Of a DNA stretch of 41,934 nt, positions 25,774-32,954 are shown one piece after another (within the stretch, counting starts at the first letter, position 1; every line of letters begins with the position of its first letter). The notes under the pieces are model-generated. The model was not told the origin of the DNA, ran no database searches, and worked only from the letters and a program-made list of their open reading frames with translations. Both the position numbers and the translations under genes were made by a program. This DNA is from a virus, in the IMG/VR virus record IMGVR_UViG_3300031758_000162, positions 1-41,934 of that record; one strand, given 5' to 3'.

Positions 25774-26756
25774 TTTGCATCCTCCGTTGTGACGTTGTAG
25801 CTCTTCTTGACGAAGCCCTTCGAGGCATCGCCACGCATGTGGTGCCGCCGCATATAGCGGAAGCGCCCGCACTTGGTGCAGTCCCAGTGGTTCTCTTCGT
25901 CCCCACGCTTCTGCCAAGTATGTTCGCAGTTGCGGGTTCCGTGCCGGTGAGCGTAGTGTGCTGGCACTTCGTGTGCCCTGCGGGTTTCCCCGCTGCCGGA
26001 ACTCATGGCCTTGCGGATTTGAACCGGGCTGTCGAGCGTGATGGTCACCACGTTGTGCGCCATGAAGGGGCGAGACTTACCACGGTACATCGTCCGATAT
26101 GCGGGCTTCTCGGTGAGCGCGATGGCTTTCTTCTGGTGCAGGAGCAGCAGGGCTGCGGCGTAGATGCGGGCTTCACCTATGTGACCGTCCATCACCGCTT
26201 TGGTTTGCAAGAGTGCGACCGATGTATCCCCGTAAAACATGGGTACGAAACGGCCAGCAAAATTCCTACGCTGCTCGGGGGTCAGGTCTACATATGTGGA
26301 ACCCAATACATGAAGCACCTGCTGATCCAACAGATCGCTTCTGAGGTTATCCCCCCACTCTTTTGCAATACGACTAAACCCATAGACTCCTGCCAACGTG
26401 TCAGCAACGTCACGGCTACATACGACTGTGTTAGTCCTACCTGCGTGAGATAAAAACCCAAGCTTCCAATCAGCTTTCTTACCAGCTTGTGAACCCGCAC
26501 GCCCAATGCCGTCGATCACAGCGTCAATCTCTACCTCCACATATGTTGTGGGGTATGGCTCAATAGCAAACTCAATTTGCTCTGCAATCAAGTCTGCACA
26601 CGTCCGAATGAACTGACCCAGCTTGAACGAAGCATCACGGTCGAACACATAGCAGCGGGCTTGCGGTGCTATAGACTTCATCCGCTTACTGGCCTCGGGG
26701 TGCAAAAGCGGACCCCACTTGGCGACAGGCAGTTCCTTGATATCATCCAGCAACAT
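25770..26756 (-). CDS. Hypothetical phage protein with C-terminal His/Cys-rich zinc-like tail
   Basis: 328 aa from the ATG at 26756, which has AAGGAG 10 nt upstream; the longer frame shadows the next gene. The N-terminal 220 residues are helical (FKLGQFIRTCADLIAEQIEF). The C-terminal part has HEVPAHYAHRHGTRNCEHTW, then CTKCGRFRYMRRHHMRGDAS, then GFVKKSYNV. The H-Y-x-H, R-x-H-x-R-G and V-x-K-x-Y-x-V pattern recurs at the C-termini of a widespread family of uncharacterised phage proteins. The Cys/His spacing suggests a zinc knuckle. Overlaps both neighbours. Function unknown. Confidence 0.6.
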   Translation of the reverse strand: MLLDDIKELPVAKWGPLLHPEASKRMKSIAPQARCYVFDRDASFKLGQFIRTCADLIAEQIEFAIEPYPTTYVEVEIDAVIDGIGRAGSQAGKKADWKLGFLSHAGRTNTVVCSRDVADTLAGVYGFSRIAKEWGDNLRSDLLDQQVLHVLGSTYVDLTPEQRRNFAGRFVPMFYGDTSVALLQTKAVMDGHIGEARIYAAALLLLHQKKAIALTEKPAYRTMYRGKSRPFMAHNVVTITLDSPVQIRKAMSSGSGETRRAHEVPAHYAHRHGTRNCEHTWQKRGDEENHWDCTKCGRFRYMRRHHMRGDASKGFVKKSYNVTTEDAK

Positions 26757-27198
26757 GGTGAACTTCTCCTTTGTCCCAGATAAACGTGTGGATTGGCTCA
26801 GCGCAGACAGGACTAAAGATACAGGCGACCTCGGCAGCTTGCGCTGCCGTAGCACCCATGGCAAGAGCGCCGTAGGCAAAGTCGCGGCCCTCACCGAATG
26901 CACACTTGGTTATGCCGTGGTCAATTGCAAAGGGCGATGCTTCATATCGCCGCACCCCGTTGGGGTCGATGACCACAAGCTCGGCGTCCCGGTGATACAG
27001 TACGGCTGGCGGAAACTTATCCAGCGTAGCGCCGTCGATGTACCACTCAGCGAGAGCCACAACATGCGAGGCAAGCCCAGCCCCAGTGATAAGCTGGTTG
27101 CGATGCACCCACCACTTCTTGATACTGTGCGTTGTCGTGCCAGCGACAGCGCCGCTGTCCACAGCGCATGTAGCTCCGTCGAATACGATAACAGTCAC
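26743..27198 (-). CDS. HslV/proteasome-like Ntn-hydrolase
   Basis: 151 aa from the second of two adjacent GTG codons, with AGGAG 8 nt upstream. After Met removal Thr becomes the N-terminus: T-V-I-V-F-D-G, as in HslV (T-T-I-V). TCAVDSGAVAGTTTHSIKKW gives an Asp and Lys at positions comparable to HslV Asp17 and Lys33. NQLITGAGLASHVVALAEWY and GEGRDFAYGALAMGATAAQA fit the strand-helix core and the G-x-G...A..A...G.sA.eA motif of proteasome beta-type subunits. Family members are self-assembling threonine proteases. Length is slightly short of HslV. No HslU-like unfoldase is adjacent; the phage MoxR ATPase or host HslU might act with it. Confidence 0.65.
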   Translation of the reverse strand: MTVIVFDGATCAVDSGAVAGTTTHSIKKWWVHRNQLITGAGLASHVVALAEWYIDGATLDKFPPAVLYHRDAELVVIDPNGVRRYEASPFAIDHGITKCAFGEGRDFAYGALAMGATAAQAAEVACIFSPVCAEPIHTFIWDKGEVHHVAG

Positions 27199-27293
27199 CA
27201 CCCCTGCTCCTTGGTTATTACGAGGAACACGATGAACGCGATGAAGCCAGCGCATCCACCGACGAGAACTGCCAGTGCCATATCTGTCTGCAT
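27195..27293 (-). CDS. 32-aa membrane peptide
   Basis: Read directly from the sequence: ATG at 27293, two bases after the upstream stop. The frame ends TGGTGA, and its stop overlaps the GTG of the HslV-like gene. The product (M-Q-T-D-M, then ALAVLVGGCAGFIAFIVFLV, then ITKEQGW) is essentially a single transmembrane helix with a Gly-Gly-Cys centre. The tight coupling supports real translation. Function unknown. Confidence 0.55.
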   Translation of the reverse strand: MQTDMALAVLVGGCAGFIAFIVFLVITKEQGW

Positions 27294-27295
27294 GT

Positions 27296-27673
27296 TTAGT
27301 TACCTTTGCTGTTGATGAGTATGTCCACTGCGGAGATGGCCCGCAGATATTCAGTCTTGTTCTCCTCGAACTTGGCTACAGCATGGACGATGGTCGTATG
27401 GTCCTTGGAGAGGAACCGCCCAATCATGGGATAAGACATATCTAGGCGGTTGCGGTAGACCACCCAGCAGAAGTGCTGGCGTGGCACCACGATGCGCTGC
27501 TCACGGCTCTTGGATTTGAGTTCCTCCTCGGTCACACCGTAGTATAAACATACGGCACGCAAGCAACGCTTCATCGTGTAGATGGCGCGGTTGTCCCGCG
27601 CCATCTCTTGCACCTGTTTGTGAACATCAGGGAAATGGTACATCAGATAATCAGCCCTCACATACTTAAGCAT
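27296..27673 (-). CDS. DnaA domain IV-like DNA-binding protein
   Basis: 125 aa. Residues 38-104 read as the C-terminal DNA-binding domain of DnaA: VCLYYGVTEEELKSKSREQR, then IVVPRQHFCWVVYRN, then LDMSYPMIGRFLSKDHTTIV, then HAVAKFEE. The K-D-H-T-T-I-V-H-A helix is the DnaA signature that contacts the DnaA box. No AAA+ domain is present, so it should bind DNA without ATP-driven oligomerisation. It may mark the phage origin, modulate transcription, or interfere with host DnaA at oriC. The ATG at 27673 overlaps the upstream gene by 8 nt; a longer frame adds 17 unconvincing residues. Confidence 0.8.
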   Translation of the reverse strand: MLKYVRADYLMYHFPDVHKQVQEMARDNRAIYTMKRCLRAVCLYYGVTEEELKSKSREQRIVVPRQHFCWVVYRNRLDMSYPMIGRFLSKDHTTIVHAVAKFEENKTEYLRAISAVDILINSKGN

Positions 27674-28370
27674 ATTCAAGGAACACCCCGAACTCACTGC
27701 GCAAGCGGTTGCGATGTTCGTCAATCGTGCGCTCGAACTCCGCAGCCAGATACTCGTAGCCCATGCTGCCGTTGGGGTAGCGGCAGAGATAGTTGAACAG
27801 TTCGTCTGGATACTGCCCGTCCTTCATCCACTGGGCAAGCTGCGGCAAGCCGTACTCATACTCGCCCTTGCTGCGCACACCCAGCTTCAGCCGGGAGAGA
27901 ACGCCCATGCGGTACTCACGCAGGGTCTTGAGCCATACCTTGCGGGCTTCCTTGTCGGTGTTCTTGTGCCTGTCAGTGCGGGGGTTGATGCACTGCTGGG
28001 TCTCCAGATTGAACTGGATGCCGCCGAAATACTCGGGCAGGTCCTTGAGGTATTTGTAGTTGACGAGGTAGCCAATGCGGTAGCGGCCCTGCCCGACACG
28101 GTAGACGCCAAAGGGGAGAAAGCGGGTCATGGTATAAACAAGGCTGGAGCAGACGGTACGCAAGAACGTATCGGTATCAATGGTGAAGGTGATCACGTCA
28201 TCCTTGGTGATCCGTGCGAAGGTCCGTTCGTGCATGGTGAGGCGGAAGCTGTCGTCCCTATCTTTGAACAGGCGCACGCCCTTGCCGTGCAGGGGCTTGC
28301 CCTGCACGGGGTTTCGCACGGTGGTAAACGCTTCGACGCAGTCGGCGTAGCTGTGGATATCGTAACCCAT
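27666..28370 (-). CDS. Hypothetical protein, 234 aa
   Basis: Not recognised. A mixed, soluble-looking sequence rich in Arg and Tyr: MGYDIHSYADCVEAF at the start, RYRIGYLVNYKYLKDLPEYF in the middle, and ELFNYLCRYPNGSMGYEYLA near the C-terminus. No catalytic motif, membrane segment or signal peptide is evident. Start: ATG with AAAGGA about 10 nt upstream, 12 nt after the preceding stop. The C-terminus overlaps the DnaA-like gene by 8 nt. Confidence 0.65.
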   Translation of the reverse strand: MGYDIHSYADCVEAFTTVRNPVQGKPLHGKGVRLFKDRDDSFRLTMHERTFARITKDDVITFTIDTDTFLRTVCSSLVYTMTRFLPFGVYRVGQGRYRIGYLVNYKYLKDLPEYFGGIQFNLETQQCINPRTDRHKNTDKEARKVWLKTLREYRMGVLSRLKLGVRSKGEYEYGLPQLAQWMKDGQYPDELFNYLCRYPNGSMGYEYLAAEFERTIDEHRNRLRSEFGVFLEYA

Positions 28371-28382
28371 GGTATGTTTCCT

Positions 28383-29003
28383 TTAGCGGTTGAGGAACTT
28401 GCTGAGTGCGATGTCGGTCGCCAACTGCTTGAGATGGGGGTTGAGTTCCATCTCGGCGCTGGTCAGCTTGTGCTGCGGCACATCGGTCTTGCCTCGCGCC
28501 GCTGCTGGTAACAACTCCACCAGAGGAGGGAATGCCTTGATGGCCGGGGGTAGTGACACATACCGCTTGAGGATTTCGCGCACGGCCTTCTGCCCGTTCT
28601 CGCGGATTTCCATGGTGTCATCGATCTGCTTGCGCCACGACAGGATACCGTCCACGATCTCCTCGGTCATGGGGGTGCGGTTAACTATGAACCGCCCATA
28701 GTCATCAGCGGTCATGTTCTCATTACTGGGGTGCGACATACCAACCAGTCGCCTACCGGAGAGCGGGAACCGGAGAACGATCTTGCGATCACCAACCTTG
28801 CTGACCTCAATGACATCGCCCTTGGGAAGGAACCCGGCTGGTATGGCTTCCATGCTGGAAAGATATGGACCGTAAGCGAGTTCGTAGAGCCTGTCGCCAA
28901 CGACAGGCCTCTGCCTCTCGAACTCCTCGAACCGCTTGCGGTAGAGGTTGGTAATCGTCTCGACCACTTGGCCGATCAGCTTGTCGGAAATCCGAACCGT
29001 CAT
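28383..29003 (-). CDS. Possible Nmad5-like (nucleotide-modification-associated) protein
   Basis: 206 aa. RISDKLIGQVVETITNLYRK, then RFEEFERQRPVVGDRLYELA with YGPYLSSMEAIPAGFLPKGD, is the pattern I associate with the Nmad5 family of phage DNA-modification islands: an N-terminal helix, L-Y-x-x-x-Y-G, then a P-x-G-(W/F)-L-P turn. The C-terminal AVREILKRYVSLPPAIKAFP then PLVELLP also fits. The family is known mainly from association with base-modification genes; its reaction is unknown. Match is by eye only. Start: ATG with GAGG 9 nt upstream. Confidence 0.45.
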   Translation of the reverse strand: MTVRISDKLIGQVVETITNLYRKRFEEFERQRPVVGDRLYELAYGPYLSSMEAIPAGFLPKGDVIEVSKVGDRKIVLRFPLSGRRLVGMSHPSNENMTADDYGRFIVNRTPMTEEIVDGILSWRKQIDDTMEIRENGQKAVREILKRYVSLPPAIKAFPPLVELLPAAARGKTDVPQHKLTSAEMELNPHLKQLATDIALSKFLNR

Positions 29004-29004
29004 G

Positions 29005-29175
29005 TCAGTTATCCTCTATCTTGAATGAATGTGTATCAACTTGCACGACCTCGGCTTCGCCTCGGCCAACCCGGCACACCGCATCATGCAGTGCGTAGAG
29101 ATCGTCTCTCGTCCTGCGCCACTCCCAGTAATAAAACAGGGCTAGGGCGCAGGACATCAGTGCGATCACCTCCAT
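29005..29175 (-). CDS. 56-aa membrane-anchored protein
   Basis: Read directly from the sequence: the ATG overlaps the stop of the VWA gene (TGATGG), and the frame ends one base before the next gene's ATG. Residues 2-17 (EVIALMSCALALFYYW) form an N-terminal hydrophobic anchor. A charged cytoplasmic-type tail follows (EWRRTRDDLYALHDAVCRVG, ending HSFKIEDN). Without this gene the interval 29004-29174 would be an unexplained gap in an otherwise gapless operon. Function unknown. Confidence 0.65.
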   Translation of the reverse strand: MEVIALMSCALALFYYWEWRRTRDDLYALHDAVCRVGRGEAEVVQVDTHSFKIEDN

Positions 29176-30290
29176 CACATCTTCACCACTTCACCCCACG
29201 GGGCGCTGTCGCTGTAGTTGCTGACCCAGAGTACGGGGTACTCGGGCACAGGGCCAAAGTCGGAGCAGCACAGATCGGTCAGCACCACGCAAGCGACCGG
29301 GTGAATGTCGTTGCTGGTGATGTACTCGAAGATCGGAGAGAAGGCAGTGCCGCCAGTCTCAGGGGAGGAGAGCTTGCCGACCTCATCGTCGGGCATGAAC
29401 ACCTCGTACTTGCAGACCTCATGGTGGAAGTAAATCACATGCAGCTTCTCCGGTGCGCCGTCAGTGTGGATGGCGCGAAGCTCGGCGGCGAACTCGTTGA
29501 GTTCCTTGTCGCCAATGGAACCGGAGCAGTCGAGTGCAACCACCATCTCGCCAAGGCGTTCGCCAGTACGAGACGGCAGGTACATACCCTGCGTGAAGAA
29601 GCGACGATTGGGACGGGCGAAGGTACGCTCGTCGGTCTTGGCCTTCATCACGAAGCGGCGCAGCACATCGCGCCAGTCCACCTTGGGTTGGAGGAACTCA
29701 CCAACGATACGCTGGAGTGCAGCAGACAACTTACCTGCTGCACGAGCGGCCTGTGCTGCCTGTGCCACGGTGACCTTGAGATCAGCGATCTGCTGTTCCT
29801 GATCAGTGGCGCTGCCGTCAGCCTCTTGGATATCCTGACCGATACCACCATCGTTGGGGCCACCGTTGAAGTCGCCGCCTTCGCCATCCTCAAGGATGTT
29901 ATAGATACCGTCAGTGCTGCCGTTGCCAGCATCGTAGATCGACTTGTTGAGCAGTCCACCTTCGATGAACTTGCCGATCTTCTCGTCGGTCAGAAGCTGG
30001 TTGATGACGTAGTCACCAGCACGGTTCCACTTGCGAATGTCACGCCCGTTGAGGCGGAACATATGCTCGAACATGGGGTGGAATACCTCGTGCGCAACGA
30101 GGAACTTAAGCTGCTCGTCGCACAGGTCCTTGATGAAGTTGGGATTGAACTTGACCCACTTGCCATTGGTGCAAGCAGTCGGGATGCTATCATCCAGCAT
30201 CATGGGCATGTTGAGTGCCAGCGTTCCAATGAACGGCTGTTCGAGGATCAGCGCGGTACGCGCCTTGGCAAGTCTACGTTCGAGGTTCAT
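29175..30290 (-). CDS. VWA-domain protein with N-terminal zincin-like motif (MoxR partner)
   Basis: 371 aa. FLVAHEVFHPMFEHMFR contains HExxH (His67, Glu68, His71), matching the metallopeptidase-like N-terminal domain often joined to VWA-like domains (DUF2201 type). An acidic, Gly/Asp-rich linker spans about 115-165. The C-terminal half has VVALDCSGSIGD, the D-x-S-x-S MIDAS metal site, then GGTAFSPIFEYI and CVVLTDLCCSDF. Such proteins pair with MoxR AAA+ ATPases as chaperone or metal-insertion-like systems; phage N4 has a comparable AAA+/VWA pair. The gene is preceded by the same leader as the MoxR gene, suggesting matched control. Confidence 0.8.
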   Translation of the reverse strand: MNLERRLAKARTALILEQPFIGTLALNMPMMLDDSIPTACTNGKWVKFNPNFIKDLCDEQLKFLVAHEVFHPMFEHMFRLNGRDIRKWNRAGDYVINQLLTDEKIGKFIEGGLLNKSIYDAGNGSTDGIYNILEDGEGGDFNGGPNDGGIGQDIQEADGSATDQEQQIADLKVTVAQAAQAARAAGKLSAALQRIVGEFLQPKVDWRDVLRRFVMKAKTDERTFARPNRRFFTQGMYLPSRTGERLGEMVVALDCSGSIGDKELNEFAAELRAIHTDGAPEKLHVIYFHHEVCKYEVFMPDDEVGKLSSPETGGTAFSPIFEYITSNDIHPVACVVLTDLCCSDFGPVPEYPVLWVSNYSDSAPWGEVVKM

Positions 30291-30377
30291 GGTGTAAATA
30301 TCCTTTGTGTTGTCGAGGGCTGGGATTGTCGCACGGCGGGCCGTGCAGGTCGATGCGACAGATCGTCGCGGGGTCCG
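30291..30377 (-). promoter_or_regulatory. Shared leader element, copy A (before the VWA gene)
   Basis: This 87-nt gap between a stop codon and the VWA start holds a leader also found before the MoxR gene and the first gene of the operon. On the + strand it contains the inverted repeat GCGAC-N5-GTCGC (30355-30369), TGTCGCACGGC (30327-30337) and GTCGAGGGC (30312-30320). A hairpin-capable CACGGC-GG-GCCGTG lies between. An AAGGA ribosome-binding site follows. It could be a repressor operator, promoter or structured RNA leader. Confidence 0.6.
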
Positions 30378-30623
30378 TCAATTTGTGATAACTTCCTCCA
30401 CCACCACGGTCTGATTGCGGTAGCAGTCTTCGATCAAGTCGATGATATCATTCATCAGCCCGTCAGCGTTCTTGCCACGCCTGTCTGCCACCATGAAAGC
30501 CAGCAGTGCTATAGCTTTGGCGAAGGCGAGGATGACCTCGGCGTCCGTAGCATTGTCCGGTGGCAGCGAAAGAAGTTCCGGCACCAGCTTGTGGACGAGG
30601 TCCATGTCTGGACTATTGCTCAT
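30378..30623 (-). CDS. Hypothetical protein, 81 aa
   Basis: Not recognised. Helical throughout: MDLVHKLVPELLSLPPDNAT, then DAEVILAFAKAIALLAFMVA, then an acidic C-terminus (NDIIDLIEDCYRNQTVVVEE). The hydrophobic helix at about 32-47 could pack in a helical bundle rather than a membrane. It overlaps the upstream gene by 11 nt and ends directly at leader A. Function unknown. Confidence 0.6.
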   Translation of the reverse strand: MSNSPDMDLVHKLVPELLSLPPDNATDAEVILAFAKAIALLAFMVADRRGKNADGLMNDIIDLIEDCYRNQTVVVEEVITN

Positions 30624-30813
30624 TGTATGCTCCTGTCAGTTTCTTGTGAACATATTCTCGGTAAGCCTGCCAGTATAGCATCAGTTCTTGCTCATGGCAC
30701 TGGTAGTAAGGAACGTCACGCAGCATAGGCGTCTCGACGCCCAGCAGCATGACCTTGGCGAAGATCAGCTTGGCCTCTTCCTTGCCGGGATAATCGAGTG
30801 GGATTTCGATCAC
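30613..30813 (-). CDS. Hypothetical protein, 66 aa, paralog of its neighbour
   Basis: GTG start in a GTGA overlap with the upstream stop. MIEIPLDYPGKEEAKLIFAK then VMLLGVETP matches the start of the adjacent 76-aa protein (M-I-E-[IL]-P...P-G-x-E...LLG-[IV]-[DE]-x-P). A charged, Tyr-rich C-terminus follows (YWQAYREYVHKKLTG). The two genes probably arose by tandem duplication. Function unknown. Confidence 0.65.
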   Translation of the reverse strand: MIEIPLDYPGKEEAKLIFAKVMLLGVETPMLRDVPYYQCHEQELMLYWQAYREYVHKKLTGAYNEQ

Positions 30814-31040
30814 TTCATGGCCCTCAGTCGCTTGGTGACCTCCAGCCGGAACCGCTCCCAGCGTTCCTTCTTCTCGCGCCGGGAGAGTTGGTCATAGGGT
30901 TTGATCTCTGCCCAGTGCATACCGTCCTTATCTGTCATAGTGACAGCGTGCCGGGGTATGTCGATACCCAACAGGCGAAGGGTTGCGAGGATCACTCGCA
31001 ACCGCTCCATACCCGGCCACTTTTTCGGCAGTTCGATCAC
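30810..31040 (-). CDS. Hypothetical protein, 76 aa, paralog of its neighbour
   Basis: GTG start (GTG ATC GAA, the same first three codons as the paralog downstream) in a GTGA overlap with the DUF3150-like gene. MIELPKKWPGMERLRVILAT then LRLLGIDIP aligns with the downstream 66-aa protein. The C-terminal half is very basic and Arg-rich (SRREKKERWERFRLEVTKRL). A nucleic-acid contact is possible but unproven. Confidence 0.65.
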   Translation of the reverse strand: MIELPKKWPGMERLRVILATLRLLGIDIPRHAVTMTDKDGMHWAEIKPYDQLSRREKKERWERFRLEVTKRLRAMK

Positions 31041-31897
31041 AGACCACCCATGAACGCCGCCATCTTGTCCATGATGGCCTTGGCCTCATCGATCTTGGTG
31101 GCGCGGAGCTTATCGTTACCGACAACGGCGTCCTTGTTGAGGTTCGCCAGCTTCTGCTCGACCTCATGGCGCATGGCTTCGAGGTTGGGGTCATCCGCGA
31201 AGTTGAGGCGCGGCAGCAGTTCGCACAGGTCCTTGACGTGTTCGATGCTGCTCTCATGGAAACGTGACTTGGGATCGTCTACCTTAACCATCTTATCCAC
31301 AAGATGTTCCACCTTGTCGTAGAGCCGCTGCCATACATCCTTCATTGCGGAAGCACTGGCGTCCTGCACACGGCGCTCCACGTCCTGCTGAATACGCGCC
31401 AGTTCCTCGCCGCCAAGCTGAACCCGGAAATCGTTGGACGGTACGGGGAACACAGCCATATCCATCCTGAACTTGGCCGCGATCTGGCTCTCGTGGGGGT
31501 AGTCCTCCTCACGGTACAGCGAACCAAGGAACCGCTTGGAGTCGGCCTTCAGCGTGGGGAAGTTGGCGACGAACAGGTTCTTGAGCGTCTCCCACTCGGC
31601 CTTCTCCTTGCGGAACTCGTTGATGAAGTTCAGGTAGTTGGCAGTGGGCAGCAACTGGGTGCCTTCGATGCCCCATGCCAGCGTGTTCTCGTAGAACTTG
31701 TTGCGGATATAGCCCGCCTTCTGATGCACCATGGCGAGGTAGTCATTCGCCGGGAGCAGGGACTTGTGATAGCGGCCAACGGATGCGTTGACGCCATGAG
31801 CATGGGCCACCTCCTGTGTGGCCTTCTTGTCATGCTTTCGAGCGGTCCACTGGGAGATGGACAACTGGACGAGGAGAGCGCGGTCGGAGAGTTGCAT
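31037..31897 (-). CDS. DUF3150-like protein of the MoxR-VWA cluster
   Basis: 286 aa from ATG 31897, with AAGGAA about 9 nt upstream; the longer frame adds 13 residues across a hairpin. The pattern resembles DUF3150: LVQLSISQWTARKHDKKATQ, then YHKSLLPANDYLAMVHQKAG, TLAWGIEGTQLLPTANYLNF, a long helix, and YPHESQIAAKFRMDMAVFPV. The C-terminal third is helical and coiled-coil-like. DUF3150 proteins are typically encoded with a MoxR-type ATPase in phages, as here where the MoxR gene lies immediately upstream. Molecular role unknown; I infer a component or client of the MoxR-VWA machine. Confidence 0.65.
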   Translation of the reverse strand: MQLSDRALLVQLSISQWTARKHDKKATQEVAHAHGVNASVGRYHKSLLPANDYLAMVHQKAGYIRNKFYENTLAWGIEGTQLLPTANYLNFINEFRKEKAEWETLKNLFVANFPTLKADSKRFLGSLYREEDYPHESQIAAKFRMDMAVFPVPSNDFRVQLGGEELARIQQDVERRVQDASASAMKDVWQRLYDKVEHLVDKMVKVDDPKSRFHESSIEHVKDLCELLPRLNFADDPNLEAMRHEVEQKLANLNKDAVVGNDKLRATKIDEAKAIMDKMAAFMGGL

Positions 31898-31922
31898 GAG
31901 ATATGTTCCTTGTAGAAGGTTA

Positions 31923-31946
31923 GGGGGAGACACCATTGTCTCCCCC
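31923..31946 (-). other. Perfect 10-bp intercistronic hairpin
   Basis: GGGGGAGACA and TGTCTCCCCC flank a 4-nt loop (ATGG on the transcribed strand). It lies between the MoxR stop and the DUF3150-like ribosome-binding site. The transcript continues UAACCUUCUA rather than with a U-run, so an intrinsic terminator is unlikely. Partial attenuation, RNase processing or mRNA stabilisation are possible. Confidence 0.65.
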
Positions 31947-31955
31947 GTACAGAGA

Positions 31956-32954
31956 TCAGAACATCACATCGTGATGCTTGACAACCCAGTTGCTGAGCGC
32001 AGCCGTGTTGTGCAGTTCCTTGTCGCGCCGCAGCGCCATGCTGACCATGAGGACGGAGAACTCAGGGGGCATACGCTCAGCGTACTGGCACACCCGCTCA
32101 AAGTTGCCGACACTGGCACGCTGGGCGATGGAACCAGCGAGAGCGTACAGCGTGGCCGGGTCATTGGGCACGTCAGCCGTCTTGGGGTTCATCAGCACCA
32201 CGTCAGGGTTGGGCAGCTTACGGGCGATCTTGAGGAAGGCCGTGAACTCCGTGGCAGGACCCTCGCCAACAGCGCCCATGAACACCTCGCGCTCGGCCTC
32301 CTTGGGCACCACGTCAAGGGCCGGGGAGACACGCTCAGCCCAACCACGGGGTGAGGCGTTCTTGGTACGCTGCGGATCGAAATCGTGCAGCAGTGCCGTC
32401 TTGAAGTTGATGAAGCTGATCACCTCGGGACGAACGCCGTTCTCGCTGGCCCATGCGGTCCAGTCCGTGTGGTGGGTGTCAAGGGTGAACTCGTACTCAC
32501 GGTCAGCAAGGTGGCTCAGCACACGGTTGGCACCAGCACGGTCCTCCTGACGGTTACCCGTCGAGAGGATGAACCAGTTGTCAGCGAGGGGAACACCGTG
32601 AAGCTCACGCTCCTGAACGAGGTTGGCGAGAGCCTTCTGGAGATCGTTGCCAGCCTGATTGCGGTCATCGAAGCACAGGATACCCGGCACATCGTTGTCG
32701 TGCTTGGACCCCTTGGCCGGGAACCAGTCGGGCAGCTTGTAGTACAGCATCGGCTTGTCAACCATCGGCACACCAAGGTCCTCGACGGGCATGGTGGGCA
32801 GGTGACGCTGGAGGTACTGGTAGTTGAGCTTCTTGGCGACCTGCTTGATGATGGAGGTCTTACCGCCACCGGGGATACCGACGACGACAGCGGAGGACTT
32901 AACCTCCGACTGGATGAGGGAGCAGAGGGTGTCGATCAGAAGAGGTGCACGCAT
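31956..32954 (-). CDS. MoxR-type AAA+ ATPase
   Basis: 332 aa from the ATG at 32954, which has AAGGA upstream; the longer frame runs back through the leader. Walker A is VVVGIPGGGKTSI (Lys32). The Walker B region is GILCFDDRNQA, with a second Asp where Glu is usual. VPLADNWFILSTGNR is the sensor 1 segment with Asn. LADREYEFTL and DWTAWASENGVRPEVISFI are typical of the MoxR lid and helix-2-insert region. MoxR ATPases remodel protein complexes with VWA partners; here the VWA and DUF3150-like genes follow. The shared leader B precedes this gene. Confidence 0.85.
   Translation of the reverse strand: MRAPLLIDTLCSLIQSEVKSSAVVVGIPGGGKTSIIKQVAKKLNYQYLQRHLPTMPVEDLGVPMVDKPMLYYKLPDWFPAKGSKHDNDVPGILCFDDRNQAGNDLQKALANLVQERELHGVPLADNWFILSTGNRQEDRAGANRVLSHLADREYEFTLDTHHTDWTAWASENGVRPEVISFINFKTALLHDFDPQRTKNASPRGWAERVSPALDVVPKEAEREVFMGAVGEGPATEFTAFLKIARKLPNPDVVLMNPKTADVPNDPATLYALAGSIAQRASVGNFERVCQYAERMPPEFSVLMVSMALRRDKELHNTAALSNWVVKHHDVMF

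Noticed and set aside
29025-30728. 567-aa + strand open frame over the VWA gene
   Set aside because: Antisense shadow; it crosses a leader element and several genes and has no motif support.
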